Part shown: in pieces, positions 26,419-36,045 of the stretch
Layout of the letters: the number at the start of each line of letters is the position of its first letter
How positions within the stretch are numbered: position 1 is the first letter of the stretch
Source: Nitrosomonadales bacterium
GTDB taxonomy: Bacteria > Pseudomonadota > Gammaproteobacteria > Burkholderiales > Gallionellaceae
DNA length: 64,000 nt
Reading direction: 5' to 3'
Assembly: GCA_016716325.1 (NCBI GenBank)
Contig: JADJWO010000001.1
Coordinates: forward strand, 682,001-746,000
Position numbers and translations under genes: made by a program
The notes under the pieces: generated by a model
The model's database searches: none
Seen by the model: only the letters and a program-made list of their open reading frames with translations
What the model was told of the DNA's origin: nothing

Positions 26419-27147
26419 TCATAGTTTCTGCATGTCCTTGATCAGTTCGCGCGTGTGCAACGTCTTGCCGCCCAGATGGTGGTTCAGCAGCACGCGCATC
26501 AGTTGCTTGCTCTGCTGGGCGGTGACCGGGGCGGCATAGTTGTCCGCCGCCATATCGAGCAGGGTCTTGCCCAGCACCACCGGACCGGCATCCGCCGCGC
26601 CATCGTCCGGTACGGCGCCGCGCTCGACGGCATAACGATAGCAGACTTCGGGGCGTATCGGTCTATCGCTGCCGGCCTCGCGTTCCAGCGCCAGCGCGTA
26701 GCCCAGTTCCTGCATCAGGTGCTTTTCGAAGCAGCGCAACGTGGCGGCATGGTCGGCCTCATGGGCAAGGCGATGCAGGGTGGCGCGGTAATAGTCGAAC
26801 AGTTGCTCGTGCGGGTCGTCGCGCGCCAGCAGGTTGATCAGCAGTTCGTTCAGGTAGAAACCGCACATCAGCGCCGTGCCTTGCAGGTAGGGCTGCCCGC
26901 CCTGCCATTCGGCGCCGTGCAGGGTGCGCACCTCGCCCTTGCCGAACCACGAAAGCAACAGCGGCTGGAAGTTCATCAGCACCCCGCGCAAGCTGGATTT
27001 CGGCCGCCGCGCGCCGCGCGCGATGATCGCCAGCCGGCCATGCCGACGGCTGAACACGTCGAGGATCAGGCTGGTCTCGCGAAACGGGTAGCTGTGCAGT
27101 ACGAAGGCGGGTTCGTCCTGTTTCCGGTTCCGGTCCGCAGCGGTCAT
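26419..27147 (-). CDS. recO: DNA repair protein RecO
   Basis: RecO anneals complementary strands and loads RecA on SSB-coated DNA with RecR. The 242-residue protein has an N-terminal OB fold ([25 protein letters not shown], then ARGARRPKS) and a helical C-terminal domain ending [17 protein letters not shown]. The frame is open far upstream inside era; the ATG at 27147 overlaps the era stop (ATGA) and gives the family N-terminus. Confidence 0.95.
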   Translation of the reverse strand: MTAADRNRKQDEPAFVLHSYPFRETSLILDVFSRRHGRLAIIARGARRPKSSLRGVLMNFQPLLLSWFGKGEVRTLHGAEWQGGQPYLQGTALMCGFYLNELLINLLARDDPHEQLFDYYRATLHRLAHEADHAATLRCFEKHLMQELGYALALEREAGSDRPIRPEVCYRYAVERGAVPDDGAADAGPVVLGKTLLDMAADNYAAPVTAQQSKQLMRVLLNHHLGGKTLHTRELIKDMQKL

Positions 27148-28085
27148 TCGTAGCCCAGTGAGCGCAGCACGCGTTCGTCGTCCGCCCAGCCGCTGCGTAC
27201 CTTGACGAACACTTCGAGGAATACTTTTCCGTCGAACAGTTTTTCCATGTCGAGACGCGCCTGGGTGGCGATCTCCTTGAGCTTTTCGCCCTTTTTGCCG
27301 ATCAGCATCGCCTTGTGCGCTTCCTTGTCCACCAGGATCGCCGCATGGATGCGGCGCAGCTTTCCTTCCAGCTTGAACTGTTCGATCACCACGCTGACCG
27401 AGTACGGCAATTCCTCGCCGGTGAAGCGGAACACTTTCTCGCGCAATATCTCCGCCGCCAGAAAGCGCTCGCTGCGGTCGGTGATGTCGTCCTCGGCGTA
27501 GATCAGTTCGCCCGGCGGCAGGTGGCTGCGCAGCGCCTCGCGCAATTCGTCCAGCTTGGTGCCCTGCTTGGCGCTGACCGGGATGATCCCGGCAAACCGG
27601 AAGTCCTGCGCAACGCGTTCGGCGAACGAGAACAATTGCCCCTTGTCCGCCACTTCGTCGATCTTGTTGATCACCAGCAGGACCGGGCGATTGTCCGGCA
27701 GCAACTTGAGCACTTCGCGGTCGCGCTCGTCGTAGCGCAAGGCCTCCAGCACGTACATCACCACCTGTACGTCGCGCAGGCTGCTGGTGACCACGCGGTT
27801 CATGCTGCGGTTCAGCGCGTTCGTGTGCCTGGTCTGGAAACCCGGTGTATCCACAAAGACATACTGCGCATGATCGTCGGTCAGGATGCCGTGGATGCGG
27901 TGGCGCGTGGTCTGCGCCTTGCGCGAAGTGATGCTGACCTTCTGCCCGATCAGGTGGTTGAGCAGCGTCGACTTGCCCACGTTGGGGCGGCCGACGATGG
28001 CAATGAAGCCGCTGCGAAATGCTTCGGGCGGACGGTCCGTATCGGGAAGGTTCGCAGGGTCCTGCTGTGGTATAGGTTGGGTCAT
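27144..28085 (-). CDS. era: GTPase Era
   Basis: Era is a GTPase that binds 16S rRNA and assists 30S maturation. The 313-residue protein has an N-terminal extension of about 24 residues, the G1 motif GRPNVGKST (32-40), switch region, G3 DTPG, G4 NKID and a KH domain with the [19 protein letters not shown] signature near residue 258. It is between rnc and recO, the usual order. Confidence 0.97.
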   Translation of the reverse strand: MTQPIPQQDPANLPDTDRPPEAFRSGFIAIVGRPNVGKSTLLNHLIGQKVSITSRKAQTTRHRIHGILTDDHAQYVFVDTPGFQTRHTNALNRSMNRVVTSSLRDVQVVMYVLEALRYDERDREVLKLLPDNRPVLLVINKIDEVADKGQLFSFAERVAQDFRFAGIIPVSAKQGTKLDELREALRSHLPPGELIYAEDDITDRSERFLAAEILREKVFRFTGEELPYSVSVVIEQFKLEGKLRRIHAAILVDKEAHKAMLIGKKGEKLKEIATQARLDMEKLFDGKVFLEVFVKVRSGWADDERVLRSLGYE

Positions 28086-28093
28086 GGTATGGA

Positions 28094-28801
28094 TTATCTG
28101 CCTGATCCGGATTGAATGGTCTGGTAGGCGGCAAGCGCCGCCTGCTGTTCAGCGTTGCGGCGGCTGTTGCCTTCGCCTTGCGTGGTTATCCCGAGCGACG
28201 GGATGGCGCATTCCACATGGAACGATTGTTCATGTGCCTTTCCTTGTGTAGCGATCACGCTATAGTCCGGCAGCGGGATATGCCTGCCCTGCAGGTGTTC
28301 CTGCAACAGGGTCTTGGCATCCTTGCCCAGCGTCCGCAGATCCACTTTTTCCAGATAGGGAACGAACAGGTTGAGCACGGCCTGTTCCGCCGCCGCGAAT
28401 CCCGCATCGAGGAACACCGCGCCAAACAGGGCTTCCAGCGCATCCGCCAGAATGGAGGGGCGACGGAAGCCGCCGCTCTTGCGTTCGCCTTCGCCGAGGC
28501 GCAACAGGCTGCCCAGATCGAGTTGTTGTGCCAGTATCACCAGCGTTTCTTCCCGGACCAGATTGGAGCGCAGTCTGGACAGTTCGCCTTCGCTCAACTG
28601 CGGATAGTTGTCATACAAATGTTTGGCGATGACACAACCCAGCACGCTGTCGCCCAGGAACTCGAGGCGCTCGTTATGTTCCGGCGCGTAACTGCGATGC
28701 GTCAGGGCGCGTTGCAGCAATTGCGGCTGCGCAAACATGTGCCCCAACTGGCTACACAGCGCGCTGTCGCCGCCCGGTCGGGTAGGGTTACTGCGAGGCA
28801 C
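28094..28801 (-). CDS. rnc: Ribonuclease III
   Basis: RNase III cuts double-stranded RNA, including the stalks of rRNA precursors and, where present, intervening sequences in 23S rRNA. The 235-residue protein has the catalytic signature [13 protein letters not shown] near residues 43-55, the second acidic cluster [15 protein letters not shown] and a C-terminal double-stranded RNA-binding domain. The start is a GTG at 28801, overlapping the previous gene by 14 bases. The rrn operon in this window carries a helix 45 insertion that this enzyme would be expected to excise. Confidence 0.95.
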   Translation of the reverse strand: MPRSNPTRPGGDSALCSQLGHMFAQPQLLQRALTHRSYAPEHNERLEFLGDSVLGCVIAKHLYDNYPQLSEGELSRLRSNLVREETLVILAQQLDLGSLLRLGEGERKSGGFRRPSILADALEALFGAVFLDAGFAAAEQAVLNLFVPYLEKVDLRTLGKDAKTLLQEHLQGRHIPLPDYSVIATQGKAHEQSFHVECAIPSLGITTQGEGNSRRNAEQQAALAAYQTIQSGSGR

Positions 28802-29162
28802 TGCTCGGTTCGAATTCCATGTACAGGCTGAGATTGCTCACCAGCGGAATCTTGACGTCATAGCTGGCGCTCAACACCAGCCTATCCTGCTCACGGGATA
28901 TGTCGATATCATCCATGCTGATCGCAGTGATATTGTCGATTGAGGCACGCTTGCCATATGACTGGCGAATTTCGAGCGGGCTGGCCTTTTGCATTTCCGG
29001 ATCAGTCGCAATCGCAACAAATAGGTTTTTGATCTCAGCATCCTGCATATATACCGGAATAATCTTTAATCCCATGATGAAGACAAACGCCAGAATTACC
29101 ACGCCAACCATTAAACCGGAAAGACTAATACCGCGCTGCCGCCTTGACATTGTCATACTCAT
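28788..29162 (-). CDS. DUF4845 membrane protein
   Basis: This 124-residue protein has one N-terminal membrane helix (about 11-33, [21 protein letters not shown]) and a periplasmic domain typical of DUF4845, with [11 protein letters not shown] and [21 protein letters not shown]. Function is unknown. The N-terminus resembles a pseudopilin helix. It sits between lepB and rnc, the normal position in betaproteobacteria. Starts at 29162 and 29156 are both possible. Confidence 0.82.
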   Translation of the reverse strand: MSMTMSRRQRGISLSGLMVGVVILAFVFIMGLKIIPVYMQDAEIKNLFVAIATDPEMQKASPLEIRQSYGKRASIDNITAISMDDIDISREQDRLVLSASYDVKIPLVSNLSLYMEFEPSSASQ

Positions 29163-29197
29163 TTCCTCTCTCCTTCGCCTCTGTTGGCTACATTAGT

Positions 29198-30007
29198 TTA
29201 GTCGATAGACAAGCCGATCCGCTTCAGATCGGAGAAATTCATCCATATAAAGAACGCCCTGCCGACGATCTGGTTGTCCGGAACGAACCCCCAGTAGCGG
29301 CTGTCGCGGCTGTTGTCGCGATTATCGCCCATCATGAAATAATGTCCATCGGGAACCTTGCAGCTCACCCTATCATCGTCGTAGCTGCAGTTCTCGCGCC
29401 CCTTGAACTCGGCCACCGAGCTCTGCCGCAAGGTGGGCATCTCGGGATTCACCAGAATCGCGTGCGGGTGCTGGCCCAAAGTCTCGATGCGCTTTTCGGT
29501 ATGGACGAAATTCAACCCGGTTTCCACATAATTGTAATCGCCATCCGCCGCCTGTTCTTGCTCCGCCCCGTTGACCCATAGGCGCTTGTCACGGTATTCG
29601 ACGGTATCGCCGGACACGCCGACCACGCGTTTGATGTAGTCTTTCGACGGGTCTTCCGGATAGTGGAACACCATCACGTCGCCGCGCTGCGGATCGCCAA
29701 GCTGAACGATCTTCAGATTGACGATGGGCAGACGGATGCCGTAGGTGAACTTGTTCACCAGGATGAAATCGCCCACGTGCAAGGTCGGAACCATCGAACT
29801 GGACGGGATCTTGAACGGCTCGACCAGGAAGGACCGGATGAAGAAGACGATCAGAATCACCGGAAAGAAGCTTTTGGCATATTCCACCCACCACGGTTCG
29901 GCAACGTCCTGGGCGCGCTTGCCCGCCAGCACGAAGCGATCCAGCAACCAGATGCCGCCGGTGACCAGCAGCAATGTAAACAGAATCAATGCAAAGTCCA
30001 TCGCCAT
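29198..30007 (-). CDS. lepB: Signal peptidase I
   Basis: Signal peptidase I removes signal peptides from exported proteins. The 269-residue protein has two N-terminal membrane helices (about 4-24 and 48-68), the catalytic serine in PSSSMVPTL near residue 75, the lysine in DYIKRVVGV near residue 130 and the GDNRDNSRDSRYWG box near residue 225. It lies four bases downstream of lepA. Confidence 0.96.
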   Translation of the reverse strand: MAMDFALILFTLLLVTGGIWLLDRFVLAGKRAQDVAEPWWVEYAKSFFPVILIVFFIRSFLVEPFKIPSSSMVPTLHVGDFILVNKFTYGIRLPIVNLKIVQLGDPQRGDVMVFHYPEDPSKDYIKRVVGVSGDTVEYRDKRLWVNGAEQEQAADGDYNYVETGLNFVHTEKRIETLGQHPHAILVNPEMPTLRQSSVAEFKGRENCSYDDDRVSCKVPDGHYFMMGDNRDNSRDSRYWGFVPDNQIVGRAFFIWMNFSDLKRIGLSID

Positions 30008-30010
30008 CCC

Positions 30011-31801
30011 TTATTCGTCGACACGCAGGATCGCCAGGAAAGCTTCCTGCGGGATCTCCACGCTGCCCACCTGTTTCATGCGCTTCTTGCCGGCCTTTTG
30101 CTTCTCCAGCAGCTTCTTCTTGCGCGAAATGTCGCCGCCATAACACTTGGCCAGCACGTTCTTGCGCATCGCCTTGACGTTCTCGCGCGCGATGATATTG
30201 GAGCCGATGGTCGCCTGGATCGCCACATCGTACATCTGGCGCGGGATCAGTTCGCGCATCTTGGCGGCCACTTCGCGCCCGCGATACTGGCTGTTGGCGC
30301 GATGCACGATCACTGCCAGCGCATCCACCTTGTCGCCGTTGATCAGCATGTCGACCTTGACCACGTCGGCCGGGCGATACTCCTTGAACTCGTAATCCAT
30401 CGAGGCGTAGCCGCGCGACACCGATTTCAGCTTGTCGAAGAAATCCATCACGATCTCCGCCATCGGCATCTCGTACACCAGATTCACCTGTTTGCCGTGA
30501 TAGCTGATGTTGATCTGCATGCCGCGCTTCTGGGTGCATAGCGTGATCACCGAACCGACATACTCGTTCGGCATGTACAGGTTGACCGTGACGATGGGCT
30601 CGCGGATCTCCTCGACCTTGGCCGGATCGGGCATCTTCGATGGATTGTCCACCTGTACGATTGTCCCGTCGCGCAATACGACCTGGTAGATCACCGTCGG
30701 CGCGGTGGTGATCAGATCCATATCAAACTCGCGCTCCAGCCTCTCCTGGACAATCTCCATATGCAACAGGCCGAGGAAGCCACAACGGAAACCGAAGCCC
30801 AGCGCCTGCGATACCTCCGGCTCGTACTGCAACGCAGCATCGTTCAGCTTGAGCTTCTCCAGCGAATCGCGCAGCGCCTCGTACTGATTGGATTCGACCG
30901 GAAACAGCCCGGCGAACACCTGCGGCTGGATCTCCTTGAAGCCCGGCAAAGGCGCGGCAGCAGGCTTGGCCTGATGAGTGACGGTATCTCCCACTTTCGC
31001 GGATTTCAGTTCCTTGATACCGGCGATGACAAAACCCACCTGGCCGGCGCTGAGACTCTCGCACGACTGCGACTTGGGCGTGAACACGCCAACCTGTTCC
31101 GTCAAATGCAGCGCGCCGGTAGCCATGAACAGGATTTTCTCCTTGGGCCTGAGCGTACCGTTCTTGACGCGAACCAGCATGACCACGCCGACATAGTTGT
31201 CGAACCACGAATCGATGATCAGCGCCTGCAATGGCGCATCCGGATCGCCCTGCGGGGCGGGTACCTTGACGATCAGCGACTCCAGCACATCCTGCACGCC
31301 AAGGCCGGTCTTGGCCGAGCAATGCACTGCATCCTGCGCCCCGATACCGATCACGTCCTCGATCTCGGAAATGGCGTTCTCGGGATTGGCAGAAGGCAAG
31401 TCGATCTTGTTCAGCACCGGCACCACCTCGACGCCAAGATCCAGCGCGGTATAGCAGTTCGCCACGGTCTGCGCTTCCACACCCTGCGAAGCGTCGACCA
31501 CCAGCAGCGCGCCCTCGCAGGCCGACAGCGAGCGGGACACCTCATAGGAAAAATCCACATGACCCGGCGTATCGATCAGGTTGAGGTTGTAAGTCTGGCC
31601 GTCGCGAGACTTGTAGTTCAACGCGGCGGTCTGCGCCTTGATGGTGATGCCGCGTTCGCGTTCCAGCGACATGGAATCAAGCACCTGGGACTCCATCTCG
31701 CGATCGGACAACCCGCCGCACAAATGGATGATGCGGTCGGCCAGCGTGGATTTGCCGTGATCGATGTGGGCGATGATGGAAAAGTTGCGGATATGTTGCA
31801 T
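30011..31801 (-). CDS. lepA: Translation elongation factor 4 (LepA)
   Basis: LepA is a ribosome-binding GTPase thought to help 30S biogenesis and translation under stress. The 596-residue protein has G1 AHIDHGKST (11-19), G3 DTPGH, G4 NKID and the family-specific C-terminal domain, including the [17 protein letters not shown] and [24 protein letters not shown] stretches. Full length. The lepA-lepB pair is standard. Confidence 0.97.
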   Translation of the reverse strand: MQHIRNFSIIAHIDHGKSTLADRIIHLCGGLSDREMESQVLDSMSLERERGITIKAQTAALNYKSRDGQTYNLNLIDTPGHVDFSYEVSRSLSACEGALLVVDASQGVEAQTVANCYTALDLGVEVVPVLNKIDLPSANPENAISEIEDVIGIGAQDAVHCSAKTGLGVQDVLESLIVKVPAPQGDPDAPLQALIIDSWFDNYVGVVMLVRVKNGTLRPKEKILFMATGALHLTEQVGVFTPKSQSCESLSAGQVGFVIAGIKELKSAKVGDTVTHQAKPAAAPLPGFKEIQPQVFAGLFPVESNQYEALRDSLEKLKLNDAALQYEPEVSQALGFGFRCGFLGLLHMEIVQERLEREFDMDLITTAPTVIYQVVLRDGTIVQVDNPSKMPDPAKVEEIREPIVTVNLYMPNEYVGSVITLCTQKRGMQINISYHGKQVNLVYEMPMAEIVMDFFDKLKSVSRGYASMDYEFKEYRPADVVKVDMLINGDKVDALAVIVHRANSQYRGREVAAKMRELIPRQMYDVAIQATIGSNIIARENVKAMRKNVLAKCYGGDISRKKKLLEKQKAGKKRMKQVGSVEIPQEAFLAILRVDE

Positions 31802-31810
31802 GAATACCTG

Positions 31811-31867
31811 AAAAAAACGCCTGAATCGGCTAAATTCGCGAAGCGCGGATTCTAGCCGATTTAGGCG
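31811..31867 (-). terminator. Rho-independent terminator between degQ and lepA
   Basis: A stem of about 15 pairs, formed by 31853-31867 and 31818-31832, is followed on the minus strand by seven T (31817-31811). It ends or attenuates transcription from the rpoE-degQ genes before lepA. Confidence 0.78.
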
Positions 31868-31885
31868 GGATACGCAGGATTGTGA

Positions 31886-33280
31886 TTACTTCCCGTCGAG
31901 CTTGATTGCCACATAGGATGCGGCATCGCCGCGGCGCACCAGCAGGGCGACATTGCGGCCTTGGGGAACCTGCTTGACGATATCATTGAGCTGTTTCAGC
32001 GAACGGATCGGGATATTGCCGATCGCCAGCAATACATCGCCCTGCTGCAACCCGGCAGCCCGTGCCGCCTTGCCCTTGACCTCGTCGACCAGCAATCCCC
32101 CGCCGATATCCAGTTCCTGCAGTTGCTCCCGGCTCAACTCGCGAACCGCGATACCCAGGCGTGCGACCATTGCAGTGACATCATCGGCCAATTCCCTCGC
32201 GGCATGCGCCAGTTTGCCGTCTTCCGGCATCTCGCCGATCTCCACAGTCACTTTTCTGGAAGCACCTTTGCGCCACAGGTCGATGGACACCTTGCTTCCC
32301 GGTTTGGTCGCCGCAACCATGCGTGGCAAATCGCTGGAACTGTCGACCGGTTTGCCGTCGAATTTCAGGATGACATCGCTCACTTCGATGCCCCCCTTGT
32401 CGGCCGGCCCGTTCTTTTCCACGCTGCTGATCAGCGCGCCGGCCGGCTTGTCCAGCCCGAACGATTCGGCCAGTTCATGCGTCACTTCCTGGATGGTCAC
32501 GCCGATGCGGCCGCGGGTCACCTTGCCTGTATTGCGCAACTGATCGGCCACCTGTGTCGCCACATCAATCGGAATGGAGAACGAAAGGCCCATCGATCCG
32601 CCGGAACGGGTGTATATCTGGGAATTGATGCCCACAACTTCGCCGCTCATGTTGAACAACGGTCCGCCGGAGTTACCGGGATTGATCGCCACATCGGTCT
32701 GGATGAACGGCACGAAATTATCTCTTGGCAGGGAACGTCCCGTGGCGCTTACAATACCGGCTGTCACGCTGCTGTCAAACCCGAACGGTGAGCCGATCGC
32801 GACGACCCACTCACCGACCTTGAGTCTGCTCGGATCGCCGATGCTGACCTTGGGCAAGCCGCTCGCCTCGATCTTCAGCAGGGCAATATCGGTACGCTTG
32901 TCCGCACCGATCACCTTGGCGCTGAACTCGCGCTTGTCGGTCAGGCGCACGGTGATCTTGTCCGCATGGTCGATCACATGCGCGTTGGTCATGATGTAAC
33001 CATCCGCGCTGATGATGAAACCGGAACCCAGTGATTGCGATTCCTGTTCGCGAGGCATTTGCGGTGCGAAGCGACGGAAAAATTCAAAGAAAGGATCGCC
33101 TTCCGGCAGATTGGGGAAGCCCTGCATATTGCGAATGATCTGGGTGGTGCTGATATTGACGACTGCCGGGCCCTGTTTTTCGACCAACTCCGTAAAATCC
33201 GGCAGGCCGTTGGCATATGCCGGCAAGCTAGAATTCAATCCTGCGACCAGTATCAACAAACCAAAGAATTTTCTCAGCAT
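31886..33280 (-). CDS. degQ: Periplasmic serine protease DegQ/MucD
   Basis: A 464-residue HtrA-family protease and chaperone that clears misfolded periplasmic proteins. It has a signal peptide ending near Ala23, a trypsin-like domain with catalytic His101, Asp131 and Ser204 (GNSGGP), and two PDZ domains (about 265-355 and 375-460). Its place at the end of rpoE-rseA-rseB-rseC matches mucD in Pseudomonas and shows it is part of the envelope stress regulon. Confidence 0.93.
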   Translation of the reverse strand: MLRKFFGLLILVAGLNSSLPAYANGLPDFTELVEKQGPAVVNISTTQIIRNMQGFPNLPEGDPFFEFFRRFAPQMPREQESQSLGSGFIISADGYIMTNAHVIDHADKITVRLTDKREFSAKVIGADKRTDIALLKIEASGLPKVSIGDPSRLKVGEWVVAIGSPFGFDSSVTAGIVSATGRSLPRDNFVPFIQTDVAINPGNSGGPLFNMSGEVVGINSQIYTRSGGSMGLSFSIPIDVATQVADQLRNTGKVTRGRIGVTIQEVTHELAESFGLDKPAGALISSVEKNGPADKGGIEVSDVILKFDGKPVDSSSDLPRMVAATKPGSKVSIDLWRKGASRKVTVEIGEMPEDGKLAHAARELADDVTAMVARLGIAVRELSREQLQELDIGGGLLVDEVKGKAARAAGLQQGDVLLAIGNIPIRSLKQLNDIVKQVPQGRNVALLVRRGDAASYVAIKLDGK

Positions 33281-33316
33281 GCACCCCTCCTCATACGAAA
33301 AAAATTGAATGTTCTG

Positions 33317-33760
33317 CTATTCGCCGTGCCATTTCCGGGCAATATATGGCTGCCTTTGACGATGCCCACGACCGGATGAAAGCCATTTTGCCACGACGAA
33401 ACCGATACCCAGGCCCAACAACGCGCCAACAGCCGCATAGCCGTCATATTGGGTTTCCTGTCTAGCAGACAGCCCTCCCAGCAAGGCGCCCGCGATCAAC
33501 AATACCAGCGGCAACAGATAGACCAGCAGGATGCCGCGCAACACCTCGCCATCCGCAACCGATACGATCACTTCATCTCCGATGCCTGCATTGATCGGGT
33601 TGCTCACCTGGAATTGGCGCGGCTTGCTGCAAAACAACTGTGACAGTTTGCCTGTCCCGCAACCTTTGCCGTTGCACTGTCCGCAACCATTGCCATGATT
33701 GGCCTGCACCATGGCATGGGGCCCGTCAATCCGAATAACGGTGGCACGCGTCTCCAGCAT
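33317..33760 (-). CDS. rseC: RseC/MucC family membrane protein
   Basis: The 147-residue protein has an N-terminal domain with four cysteines in the pattern CGQCNGKGCGTGK near residues 21-33 and two membrane helices (about 73-95 and 105-125), the typical RseC layout. RseC/MucC proteins modulate the sigma E system and also reduce the SoxR iron-sulfur sensor in E. coli. It starts three bases after rseB. Confidence 0.88.
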   Translation of the reverse strand: MLETRATVIRIDGPHAMVQANHGNGCGQCNGKGCGTGKLSQLFCSKPRQFQVSNPINAGIGDEVIVSVADGEVLRGILLVYLLPLVLLIAGALLGGLSARQETQYDGYAAVGALLGLGIGFVVAKWLSSGRGHRQRQPYIARKWHGE

Positions 33761-33763
33761 GCG

Positions 33764-34726
33764 TCATCTGCTGTTGTAGCGTACCGAATCGAGCACTTGC
33801 ATCACGGTACGCGGCGGCACTTCGCCAACAACGGTAATCAGGTTCTTGTCTATCACTTTGCGGTACAGATTGACCGCCCCGCGGCTCGACAAACCATCCA
33901 CGTCATCCTCATCATCATCCACGGGTTCGATGAAAATGGAAATGGCGCTCAGCCCATCCGAAAACACCAGTTGCAGGACGGGTGCATGTTTGCCACGCAT
34001 CGGACGCTTGACCTCCATGATCTTATTGAATCCAGTCGGCAATGCATCGGCTACCCAGCCGCTATTCACCGGCATGCTGGTTCTGTTCAACACGCGCGTA
34101 CCCGCACCGTGCTGGCCAGCCGCAGAGTTCGGCGCAATCCAAGAACGGTCGATATCACCGCCAATTTTCAGTTGCGTAAAAGCATATTGTTCGATGACCC
34201 TGCTCATATCATCCAGCACTGCAGCCTTCAACAACAGCCCGGAATCGGTATGCGCCCATATCTTGTGGCTATAACGCAAACTATCTCTGGGCTGGAACAG
34301 GATGACTTGCGCGTTGTACCCGGCCACTCTCTGCATGCCATCTTCTTTAACGCGATAATTCCCGCTCAACGCCGACAGTTGCTCCGGTAGCAGCGACGGG
34401 AATCTGCCCCGTCCATGCCGACTGTCCACCTGCACCATTTTGTGATTGTCATAAACCCATACTTGCCCATGATGGCGGACGATTTCCCGCTTGGGTCCAT
34501 CGAGGCTCTCCAGTTTTTCATATTCGCCGTCGGTTTCGACCACATGGGTTATTCGGGAGGTTTCGACGCGATTGCCGTATTGATAGACGAATACCCCGCT
34601 ATAGTCAGTCTGGTGCCCTGCAAAGGCAACCGTCTGCAACCAGTTAAGGCTGTGTGTATCTCCAGCGGCGGATGCGGCGCCCGTCAACAACAACATCAGA
34701 ACACCCATTCCGCTCCGCAAACTCAT
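33764..34726 (-). CDS. rseB: Sigma E regulatory protein RseB/MucB
   Basis: RseB binds the periplasmic part of the anti-sigma factor RseA and shields it from DegS cleavage. The 320-residue protein has a signal peptide (cleavage near residue 20), a LolA-like N-terminal domain (YSGVFVYQYGNRVETSRITH) and the smaller C-terminal domain ending PPRTVMQVLDSVRY. The start overlaps the rseA stop (ATGA). Confidence 0.92.
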   Translation of the reverse strand: MSLRSGMGVLMLLLTGAASAAGDTHSLNWLQTVAFAGHQTDYSGVFVYQYGNRVETSRITHVVETDGEYEKLESLDGPKREIVRHHGQVWVYDNHKMVQVDSRHGRGRFPSLLPEQLSALSGNYRVKEDGMQRVAGYNAQVILFQPRDSLRYSHKIWAHTDSGLLLKAAVLDDMSRVIEQYAFTQLKIGGDIDRSWIAPNSAAGQHGAGTRVLNRTSMPVNSGWVADALPTGFNKIMEVKRPMRGKHAPVLQLVFSDGLSAISIFIEPVDDDEDDVDGLSSRGAVNLYRKVIDKNLITVVGEVPPRTVMQVLDSVRYNSR

Positions 34727-35223
34727 TGGGCCTTCTCCTCAACACCGTAAGACACGGTCCGGACATAGGAAGCGCCGCCATTCATGTCCGTACTCGGGGA
34801 AAACTCCTGGTGCGCCATCAGGTAATCACTCGATTTCGGCTGGATTTGCAGACTGGCCGGGCGCAAGACATTTTGCTTCATAGCCATCTGCGGGGCCGTT
34901 TCCGGGGCAACCTGCATGGACATCCACGCAACCACGCCGACTGCCGCCAGCGAAGCTGCGGCAGACATCATGAATGCCTGCATCTTCTGCCTGATTACGC
35001 GCTTACGGGGTGCAAGCACGGTAGGCTCATCCTGTACTCGTTCGCGCACCTGTGCGCCCAGGTCGCAATGGATGTGGTCGGGTTGGCGGAGCACATCCCC
35101 GATCAGATGGTAAACCGCCCAATCATTGTGGGAATCCTGATCCCGCTTGATTTGATCAAGCAGGGTGTCTGCTTCATCCTCAAACAATTCGCCATCCATC
35201 AGTGCGGAGATTTCTTGCTTCAT
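34723..35223 (-). CDS. rseA: Anti-sigma E factor RseA
   Basis: RseA holds sigma E at the inner membrane until proteolysis releases it. The 166-residue protein has an N-terminal sigma-binding domain (EISALMDGELFEDEADTLLDQI, then WAVYHLIGDVLR), one membrane helix near residues 87-107 and a periplasmic tail. The ATG at 35223 is preferred to a GTG nine bases upstream because AGGTGG lies five bases before it. It starts two bases after the rpoE stop. Confidence 0.9.
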   Translation of the reverse strand: MKQEISALMDGELFEDEADTLLDQIKRDQDSHNDWAVYHLIGDVLRQPDHIHCDLGAQVRERVQDEPTVLAPRKRVIRQKMQAFMMSAAASLAAVGVVAWMSMQVAPETAPQMAMKQNVLRPASLQIQPKSSDYLMAHQEFSPSTDMNGGASYVRTVSYGVEEKAQ

Positions 35224-35225
35224 GT

Positions 35226-35825
35226 CTACCACCTGTTTCCCTTGCTGGTTTCTAACAACGGTCGCAGGTTTTCCGCTACCGCTTCACGTGCCCTGAAAAT
35301 TCTTGACCGCACCGTGCCGATCGGGCAATTCATCACACTGGCGATCTCTTCATAACTCAACCCTTCTATCTCACGCAAAGTCAGGGCACTACGCAAATCC
35401 TCGGGCAATTGCTGCAATGAGGACTGCACCACATCGACAACCTGTTTGCTCATAAGTTCATTTTCCGGTGTGCTAACCTCATGCAGCAAACCGGCATCAT
35501 CAAAGGATTCGGCGTCTTCCACATCGAAAGGCGTACTGGTCGGCGCACGGCGTTTATTCGCCAGCAGGTGATTCTTGGCCGTATTGATTCCGATACGGTA
35601 CAGCCACGTATAGAACGCACTATCCCCTCTGAAACCTGGCAACGCCCGGTATGCCTTGATAAAAGCGTCCTGCGTAACATCCTCCGCTTCAGCAGGATCA
35701 CGCACAAACCGGGAAATTAACCGCCCGAGCTTGCGCTGGTATTTGGTCACCAACAGGTCGAAGGCGTGCTTGTCGCCGCGTTGAACGCGTTCCACCAACT
35801 GTTGATCGACTTCTCGGTCTGCCAT
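35226..35825 (-). CDS. rpoE: RNA polymerase sigma E factor
   Basis: The 199-residue ECF sigma factor directs transcription of envelope-stress genes. Region 2 includes HAFDLLVTKYQRKLGRLISRFVRDPAEAEDVTQDAFIKAYRALPGFR-type sequence (about 20-70) and region 4 has LPEDLRSALTLREIEGLSYEEIA (about 130-155) with the helix-turn-helix. The ATG at 35825 gives the family start MADREVDQQLV. It heads the rpoE-rseA-rseB-rseC-degQ operon and is divergent from nadB. Confidence 0.95.
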   Translation of the reverse strand: MADREVDQQLVERVQRGDKHAFDLLVTKYQRKLGRLISRFVRDPAEAEDVTQDAFIKAYRALPGFRGDSAFYTWLYRIGINTAKNHLLANKRRAPTSTPFDVEDAESFDDAGLLHEVSTPENELMSKQVVDVVQSSLQQLPEDLRSALTLREIEGLSYEEIASVMNCPIGTVRSRIFRAREAVAENLRPLLETSKGNRW

Positions 35826-35936
35826 CCCTGACGCCCCAGTTATTATTGTATCCACTGCTCTATTCGCGGGTATTAAGCTCGCAAGTATAACTGCTCGGCC
35901 AACCATGCGACAGCGCTTGAGCTATATTAGCGCCCC

Positions 35937-35965
35937 GTCCGACCTGCGACAAAGATATTGGTTCC
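35937..35965 (-). promoter_or_regulatory. Possible sigma E-type promoter upstream of rpoE
   Basis: On the minus strand GGAACC (35965-35960) is followed after 17 bases by TCGGAC (35942-35937). This resembles the GGAACTT and TCTGA elements of autoregulated rpoE promoters, about 110 bases before the rpoE start codon. The -10 match is imperfect. Confidence 0.28.
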
Positions 35966-36045
35966 CACCAGTCGACAATCAGATGATGTCCCGCACGTCT
36001 CTTTTGTTATAGTTCCGGCTCGGACGCACATATCGGGAATCCAAC

